Assembly: GCF_015222005.1 (NCBI RefSeq)
Contig: NZ_JADFFL010000003.1
Location: forward strand, 372,001 to 436,000
Direction of reading: 5' to 3'
Length of the DNA stretch: 64,000 nucleotides
Source of the DNA: Mucilaginibacter myungsuensis
GTDB taxonomy: Bacteria > Bacteroidota > Bacteroidia > Sphingobacteriales > Sphingobacteriaceae
The notes under the pieces were generated by a model. It had not been told where the DNA came from. It searched no databases and saw nothing but the letters and a program-made list of their open reading frames with translations. Positions 58,660 to 64,000 of this stretch are shown here, piece by piece; the stretch's first letter is position 1; every line of letters starts with the position of its first letter. The position numbers were made by a program, and so were the translations under genes.

Positions 58660-60141
58660 ATGAAAAAATACCTGACCATCCTCTTTTTACTGACCTCGAC
58701 TATCTCTTTCGCGCAAAGCAACACCGCAACCATCTCCGGCAAGTTCGCTAAACGCCCTGCTGATACTGTATTGCTGATCAACTACGCGCAATTACCAACC
58801 AAGATCCCGGTAGCTAAGGATGGTACTTTCAGTTCGACATTCAAGATAGATAGCGGGCAATATTACCGTTTAGACGCATCGTTCGTTTACCTGGCGCCAC
58901 AAATGGTGTTAACGATGAATGTCAACGGCGACAGCCTAAGCTTTAGCGGCAAAGGCAGCGTTGAAAATAAGGTCATGGTAACGATAGAGAAGTCGATGGC
59001 TAAGTATATCCCATTTAAAAATGGCGAATATTATGGCAAAGTGCTGGATATCAAGCTACCTGTTTTTTTAAAACAAATGGACGATTACAAAGCCAACTCG
59101 CTAAAGCTGATCGCCGGTGTTAAGGGAGCAAGTAAGTTCTATAACAAAACCCAACAACAGCAGACTGAGTATCTTATCCGTTCGGCTTTACATACTTACC
59201 GCACGCGTTATGGTAAAGACCCTGCAGTGGAAAAAGAATATTTCGACTATCAGGATTCACTGCTCTCGGTAGGCAGACAGCCGGACAGCGTAAGATCGAT
59301 GGAGTACCAGAAAAAAATGCGGGTCTTGAAATTATCTGCTGCTGACGATGCTATGCTGAACAGCAAAATATGGGATGGCTTTGATATGAACAATGTAGCG
59401 CTTTACAAAACCTTTGGGGTATATAATACGATGCTGGAAAAACGGCTGGACCAATTAACACAAGCCGAAGGTCAGCGATCGCCGGAGTTTAGATCCAAAG
59501 ACGCCGACCTGCAAAAATTCCTGACCATTGATAAGGAGATAAGCAACCCCTTCGTGAAAGATATACAGCTTTACATGTTAATGCGCCGAATGATCCGCGC
59601 CGGTGACAAACTTACGGTTAACTATAACCGTTTTATGGCTGCATTTACAGACGATAATTACAAAGCCGTGGCAACGAAAACTTACAACAAATTGCAAAGC
59701 GTATTGCCGGGCCAGCCGTCGCCATTATTTGTTTATAACGACCCAAGCGATAAACCTTTGGCGTTGAAAGATCTGCAAGGCAGTTACGTTTACATAGATG
59801 TTTGGGCTACCTGGTGCGGCCCTTGCAAAGCAGAGATACCATCGTTAAAAATGGTAGAAGGAAAATATCACGATAAGAATATCAAATTCGTCAGTGTATC
59901 AGTAGATGCCATGAAGGACCTCGGTACCTGGAAGAATTTTATTAAAGACAACCAATTGGGCGGCATACAAGTGATCACCGAGAAAGCGGCCGGATCGGCC
60001 TTTATTCAGGAATATAACATCAACAGCATACCTCGCTTTATCCTGATAGACCCGCAAGGCAACATCGTTTCGGCTGATGCGCCGCGGCCATCCGATCCGG
60101 AACTGGTGAAACTACTGGATAAGTCGTTAGCTGCTAACTGA
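58660..60141 (+). CDS. Periplasmic DUF4369/TlpA thioredoxin protein, paralogue 1
   Basis: 493 residues: signal peptide (to S-F-A-Q), a DUF4369-like beta domain (about 22-120), a helical middle and a C-terminal thioredoxin fold with W-A-T-W-C386-G-P-C389 and cis-proline text S-I-P-R-F. It would reduce or exchange disulfides outside the cytoplasm. The next gene encodes a protein of identical length, showing a tandem duplication. Confidence 0.9.
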   Translation: MKKYLTILFLLTSTISFAQSNTATISGKFAKRPADTVLLINYAQLPTKIPVAKDGTFSSTFKIDSGQYYRLDASFVYLAPQMVLTMNVNGDSLSFSGKGSVENKVMVTIEKSMAKYIPFKNGEYYGKVLDIKLPVFLKQMDDYKANSLKLIAGVKGASKFYNKTQQQQTEYLIRSALHTYRTRYGKDPAVEKEYFDYQDSLLSVGRQPDSVRSMEYQKKMRVLKLSAADDAMLNSKIWDGFDMNNVALYKTFGVYNTMLEKRLDQLTQAEGQRSPEFRSKDADLQKFLTIDKEISNPFVKDIQLYMLMRRMIRAGDKLTVNYNRFMAAFTDDNYKAVATKTYNKLQSVLPGQPSPLFVYNDPSDKPLALKDLQGSYVYIDVWATWCGPCKAEIPSLKMVEGKYHDKNIKFVSVSVDAMKDLGTWKNFIKDNQLGGIQVITEKAAGSAFIQEYNINSIPRFILIDPQGNIVSADAPRPSDPELVKLLDKSLAAN

Positions 60142-60245
60142 TCTACTGATATTACAATATAGATCTGTAACTTTAACTGAACTAACCTATTGCGTCGTCA
60201 ACTAAACTGTTCCCGACCCCCAATACCTGCTACATACCTACAAAC

Positions 60246-61727
60246 ATGAAAAAAAGTATCCTCATTATTTTCGCGCTGGCATCAACAGTTAGCTATGCGC
60301 AAACTAAAACAGCTACCGTAAGCGGCAAATTCGGCATCCGCCCGTCGGACACGGTGACGCTCGAAAAAGGCGATCATAAGCCTATCAAGATCCCCGTAGC
60401 CAAGGATAATACCTTTAAATCGACATTCAAGTTAGATAGCGGCGACTATTACCGCTTCAACGGCATGCCGCTGTACCTGGCCCCGCAGATGGATCTGAGC
60501 ATAGATCTGGCCAAAACCACCGGCCCTACCTTTAGCGGCAAAGGCGGCGCCGAGAACCAGGCCATGCTGGATATCAACAAGAACATCAATAAAAATCTGC
60601 CATTCGAGAACGCGGAGCTTTTCCAAAAACCGCTGGATATGCCGCTGGCCGACTTCCTGAAACAGATGGACGAGTATAAAGCAAGCTCGCTCCAACTGAT
60701 CGCCGATACCAAAGGCACGCCTTACTACACCAAAACCCAGCAGCAAGCGGTGGACTATAACATCCGCTCGGCCATATCTAAGTATCATTTAAAATATGGC
60801 ATCGACCCGGTGATCCAAAAACAGTCTATGGATTACATGGTGGCTAACATAGCTAACCGCCCGGCCGATTTTATGACCAAGGTGATGGAGTATCAAAATA
60901 AGATGCATGTACTGAGATTACCGATAGAAGACACGCAAACCATATTTAGCAAAGTTTGGGAAGGCTTTGATGTGAACAACGCCAACCTGTATAAATTTTC
61001 GGATACCTATCGCACCATGTTAGATCAGCGCCTAAGTACGCTACAAGCTTTAGAGGGTAGCCGCACGCCAAGCTTTAGGGGCAGGAACATCTATCAACAA
61101 AAACTCCTGACCATCGGTAAAGAGGTAAGCAACCCTTACGTGAAAGACCGCCTGCTGTACACCGCCATGCAAATGGTGATCCGCCCCGGCGATAGCCTGA
61201 CGGTTGATTATAATAAATATATGACCGTTGCTACCGACCCGTATTACAAGGACCTGGTGACAGCATCATACAACAACCTGTTAAAATATAGCCCGGGTAA
61301 ACCCGCCCCACTGTTCACCTACAACACACCCGACGAAAAACCGGTATCCTTAAGCAGCTTAAAAGGCAGCTACGTTTACATTGATGTTTGGGCCACCTGG
61401 TGCGGTCCGTGCATTGCCGAGATACCATCGTTAAAAAAGGTGGAGGAACAATATCATGACAAGAATATCAAATTTGTAAGCTTGTCTATCGATGACCTGA
61501 AGGACAAGACCAAATGGAAAAATTATGTGGCCGATAACAAACTTGGCGGCATACAGATCATGGCTGATAATGCCTGGAAGTCGGGCTTTGTAAAGAGCCT
61601 GAATATTAACAGCATCCCGCGCTTTATTTTGATAGACCCGAAAGGTAATATCGTATCGGCCGATGCTCCGCGCCCGTCGAATGCGGAGTTGGTGAAGTTG
61701 CTGGATAAGTCGTTAGAGACGATGTAA
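60246..61727 (+). CDS. Periplasmic DUF4369/TlpA thioredoxin protein, paralogue 2
   Basis: Same length (493), same domain order and the same Cys positions (C386-G-P-C389, here followed by I-A-E) as the upstream paralogue. Conserved words such as T-F-K-S-T-F-K-L-D-S-G and A-D-A-P-R-P-S are shared, while the middle is well diverged. The 104-base gap shows no clear terminator, so both may share a transcript. A strong terminator follows. Confidence 0.9.
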   Translation: MKKSILIIFALASTVSYAQTKTATVSGKFGIRPSDTVTLEKGDHKPIKIPVAKDNTFKSTFKLDSGDYYRFNGMPLYLAPQMDLSIDLAKTTGPTFSGKGGAENQAMLDINKNINKNLPFENAELFQKPLDMPLADFLKQMDEYKASSLQLIADTKGTPYYTKTQQQAVDYNIRSAISKYHLKYGIDPVIQKQSMDYMVANIANRPADFMTKVMEYQNKMHVLRLPIEDTQTIFSKVWEGFDVNNANLYKFSDTYRTMLDQRLSTLQALEGSRTPSFRGRNIYQQKLLTIGKEVSNPYVKDRLLYTAMQMVIRPGDSLTVDYNKYMTVATDPYYKDLVTASYNNLLKYSPGKPAPLFTYNTPDEKPVSLSSLKGSYVYIDVWATWCGPCIAEIPSLKKVEEQYHDKNIKFVSLSIDDLKDKTKWKNYVADNKLGGIQIMADNAWKSGFVKSLNINSIPRFILIDPKGNIVSADAPRPSNAELVKLLDKSLETM

Positions 61728-61751
61728 CCGATCGCCTAACAGAAATTTAAG

Positions 61752-61792
61752 TAACGCCTCCCGGACATTGCTCCGCGAGGCGTTCTTTTTTT
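61752..61792 (+). terminator. Terminator after the TlpA pair
   Basis: AACGCCTC and GAGGCGTT enclose an inner CGGA/TCCG pair, followed by TCTTTTTTT. Confidence 0.92.
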
Positions 61793-61885
61793 AATGAATA
61801 TTTAATGCGCCCATATATTTCTAACTACCAATTAGTTATATTTGGATATCACACCTTAAGTATTCACCCGCTAACCTTTACGATC

Positions 61886-62395
61886 ATGCCGAACCACCTT
61901 TCAACCTTAGGGATCATCCACACCATCATTAGCATTTTTGCCCTTATTGCCGCCTTTGTTGCCTTGCCAAGGTACGGGCGCATCAGCCCGCGCAGTGCTA
62001 CAGGGAAGGTCTACATTTTCCTGACCGTCATCACCTGCCTTACCGGCTTCCCTATCATGCGCTTTGGGCATCCAAGTCCGGGCCATTTTTTAGGGCTGAT
62101 CATCTTGCTGATCCTGCCTGTTGCAGTCTACGCGAGATCCATAAAATTTTTAGGGCAAGCATGGGCTTATGTCGAAGTGATTCTGATGAGTACCACGCTA
62201 TTTCTATCATTGGTACCAGCGGTGAACGAGACCCTGACGCGCCTGCCTATCGAAGCACCCTTAGCTACCGGACCGGATTCTCCTATCTTAAAAATGTCCT
62301 TGCTGGTTTTATTGCTGTTGTATTTTGCAGGCGTAACCTATCAGGTGATCAAACTGAAAAAGAACATCAAGCTGAGCGGACGTGTTGTGATGTAG
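61886..62395 (+). CDS. Integral membrane protein, 169 aa, hypothetical
   Basis: ATG 61886 is preferred over 61805, because the extra 27 residues look like leader. Five hydrophobic segments follow (I-I-H-T-I-I-S-I-F-A-L-I-A-A-F near the start, I-F-L-T-V-I-T-C-L, L-G-L-I-I-L-L-I-L-P, V-I-L-M-S-T-T-L-F, L-L-V-L-L-L-L-Y). Histidines in helix 1 and before helix 3 recall DUF2306-like or b-type membrane proteins. No family assigned. Confidence 0.75.
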   Translation: MPNHLSTLGIIHTIISIFALIAAFVALPRYGRISPRSATGKVYIFLTVITCLTGFPIMRFGHPSPGHFLGLIILLILPVAVYARSIKFLGQAWAYVEVILMSTTLFLSLVPAVNETLTRLPIEAPLATGPDSPILKMSLLVLLLLYFAGVTYQVIKLKKNIKLSGRVVM

Positions 62396-62541
62396 TGCCA
62401 GCCCTGTTTGGTCAACCGATCTGTCAATGTTTCGTCTTGGAGGCTGACTTTTGTAACCAAATAGTCAAAAATTAAAAACCTGCTTTAACCATTTTCTAAT
62501 GGCCATTATTTTTGCAGCTCATCTATCTAAACGCTGGAAAA

Positions 62542-63480
62542 ATGGTACGCAAGGCATTTTCTGCAATAGCTTTAGGGCTACTTTACCTCATATCACTGTT
62601 ACCGCTTCGGTTTTTATATTTTTTGGCCGACGGCTTCTATTTCATCCTCTATTACGTGGTGGGTTACCGCCGCAAGGTGATAGACCAGAACCTGCAGAAC
62701 GCCTTCCCCGAAAAGACAGCGACCGAACGCGAACTGATCCGCAAGAACTACACCCACTATCTGGCAGATATGGTGGTAGAGACCGTGAAGTTGCTGACCA
62801 TGTCGGCTAAGCAGGTGCGCGAACGGGTGACGGTGTCCAACACCAAACTGGTGACCGATGCCTTCAATGCCGGGCAGAGCGTGATCGGTGTGCTGGGCCA
62901 TTACGGCAATTGGGAAATGAATGCGCTAAGGTTCAGTCAATTGTTTAAGGAGCGCCGGGTGATCGTTTATAAGCCACTGAGCAATAAATTGTTCGATCGG
63001 ATGATGATGCGGATGCGGTCGCGCTTTGGGGCTACGCTGGTAGCTATGAAAGATACGGCCCGCAAGTTGGTCGAATTCCGCCGCGAACCTACGGTGACCG
63101 TGTTGGTGGGCGACCAAACCCCGGCCCGATCAGACATCAAATATTTTACCCAATTCCTTAATCAGCCTACGGCGGTGTTCCTTGGTCCCGAAAAATTAGC
63201 TAAGATGACCAATAGCGTGGTAGTTTTTTGCGACATCAGGCCTACCGGGCGCGGGCATTACCATTGCAACTTTGTGCCGCTGTATAATTCGCCTAAGGAG
63301 ACCGCCGAACACGAGATCACCGATACCCATGTGCACTATCTGGAAGAAGTGATCCGCCAAAAACCGCAGTACTGGCTATGGAGCCACCGCCGCTGGAAAT
63401 TTCAACCACAGGACGTTTTTGGGCAGGATGCTGCCGAGCTTACCATGGCCCCGCTTAATACGTTACAAGCCTCCGCGTAA
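62542..63480 (+). CDS. Lipid A / lysophospholipid acyltransferase (LpxL/HtrB-like)
   Basis: ATG 62542 gives 312 residues with an N-terminal membrane segment (about 5-35). The acyltransferase motif H-Y-G-N-W-E (H-x4-E) is near residue 116, V-Y-K-P-L-S-N near 142, and V-L-V-G-D-Q-T-P near 190 are all family signatures. It adds a secondary acyl chain to lipid A at the inner membrane. A terminator follows. Confidence 0.93.
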   Translation: MVRKAFSAIALGLLYLISLLPLRFLYFLADGFYFILYYVVGYRRKVIDQNLQNAFPEKTATERELIRKNYTHYLADMVVETVKLLTMSAKQVRERVTVSNTKLVTDAFNAGQSVIGVLGHYGNWEMNALRFSQLFKERRVIVYKPLSNKLFDRMMMRMRSRFGATLVAMKDTARKLVEFRREPTVTVLVGDQTPARSDIKYFTQFLNQPTAVFLGPEKLAKMTNSVVVFCDIRPTGRGHYHCNFVPLYNSPKETAEHEITDTHVHYLEEVIRQKPQYWLWSHRRWKFQPQDVFGQDAAELTMAPLNTLQASA

Positions 63481-63543
63481 CTCATTTACGCCCCAATTAT
63501 TTCAATTTATTTTCGGTATAAATTGCATTTAGTACTTGACAAG

Positions 63544-63568
63544 CCGGCGGCATTCCCGTCGGTTTTTT
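63544..63568 (+). terminator. Terminator after the acyltransferase gene
   Basis: CCGGCGG (63544-63550), loop CATTC, CCGTCGG (63556-63562; one wobble), then TTTTTT. A TATATTTG box at 63570-63577, directly after, could be the -7 element for cydA, but no matching -33 box was found. Confidence 0.8.
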
Positions 63569-63719
63569 GTATATTTGTATCGTTCATGTTACATCAATTA
63601 TCCGGACGTGAATGCCCCTGCCATCCGGCATTTTGATGAACAAATTTACCCTTCCGTAGTATCCGCGGACCGCGTTCATTTCTTATTGAACTTTTATCAC
63701 TTATCCTATCCATCTAACT

Positions 63720-64000
63720 ATGGACGACTTTTTAGCTGCCCGCTCCCAAATGGCCCTTTCGTTAGGGTTCCACATCATTTTTTCGTGCATTGGCATGGTC
63801 ATGCCGTTCTTCATGGCTGTATCGCATTACCTGTGGCTGCGCACCGGGAATGAGAACTATAAGAACGTGACCAAAGCCTGGAGCAAAGGTGTGGCCATCT
63901 TCTTCGCTACCGGCGCGGTATCGGGCACGGTACTTTCTTTTGAGTTAGGCTTGCTGTGGCCAACGTTTATGAAACACGCCGGGCCGATATTTGGTATGCC
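63720..64000 (+). CDS. cydA: Cytochrome bd-type ubiquinol oxidase subunit I (5' part)
   Basis: ATG 63720, open to the window end, giving 93 residues. D-D-F-L-A-A-R-S-Q-M-A-L-S-L-G-F-H-I-I-F, with the haem b595-ligand His in F-H, then G-M-V-M-P-F-F-M-A-V-S-H and W-S-K-G-V-A-I-F-F-A-T-G-A-V-S-G-T-V-L-S-F-E-L-G match CydA/CioA. It reduces O2 at the inner membrane. The variant (long or short Q-loop) lies outside the window. Confidence 0.95.
   Translation, partial: MDDFLAARSQMALSLGFHIIFSCIGMVMPFFMAVSHYLWLRTGNENYKNVTKAWSKGVAIFFATGAVSGTVLSFELGLLWPTFMKHAGPIFGM

Overview
The window reads as chromosome from a Bacteroidota bacterium of the family Sphingobacteriaceae, most like Mucilaginibacter or Pedobacter. 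Supporting signs are GLPGLI and TonB-type outer-membrane pairs, DUF4369/TlpA thioredoxin proteins, COG4315 lipoproteins, weak ribosome binding sites, promoters of the TTTG-N19-TAnnTTTG kind, and several families of intergenic palindromic repeats. The genus is an inference. No rRNA, prophage, transposase or CRISPR array was seen.

Layout. (1) 1-204 is the tail of a glycosyltransferase. (2) 419-15096 is a co-directional exopolysaccharide cluster: a stand-alone receiver, a polyprenyl-phosphate sugar transferase carrying a degenerate receiver, a half-length TolC-like protein, a Wzc-like chain-length/ATPase protein, six glycosyltransferases, a 44-aa membrane peptide, a Wzy/WaaL-type membrane protein, a flippase, and unexpectedly a 4'-phosphopantetheinyl transferase. 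(3) 15289-31272 is mixed housekeeping and accessory genes (TlpA protein, CocE/NonD hydrolase, DoxX protein, dihydrolipoamide dehydrogenase, sigma factor, DinB, FAD oxidoreductase, MFS exporter), broken up by repeats. (4) 31519-35440 holds a permuted-papain-like secreted protein, a repeat-rich gap, an SDR, and a short unit with a consensus promoter: a 27-codon leader ORF ending in six cysteine codons, a phytanoyl-CoA-dioxygenase-like gene, a very small ORF, tRNA-Cys and a strong terminator. (5) 36218-37573 is an arsenic unit arsR-DUF6428-arsC with matching palindromic operators. (6) 37570-43311 has a membrane-spanning winged-helix regulator, an RRM protein, a PRC-barrel protein, an OmpA protein, a thiosulfate-dehydrogenase-like dihaem cytochrome with a DsrE partner, and a COG4315 lipoprotein. 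(7) 43447-50211 has a deacetylase-fold-like secreted protein, a GLPGLI/outer-membrane receptor pair and a PQQ sugar dehydrogenase. (8) 50408-56441 is a five-gene non-phosphorylative L-fucose (or related deoxysugar) degradation operon with a divergent AraC regulator. (9) 56459-64000 has an ECF sigma/anti-sigma-barrel pair, a nine-copy heptamer repeat, tandem TlpA paralogues, a lipid A-type acyltransferase and the start of cydA.

The most interesting unit is at 34014-35439. A promoter, a Cys6 leader ORF and a tRNA-Cys gene lie within 1.4 kb with no clear intrinsic terminator before 35410. This suggests cysteine- or tRNA-Cys-charging-dependent attenuation with the tRNA in the same transcript. That reading is an inference from sequence alone.
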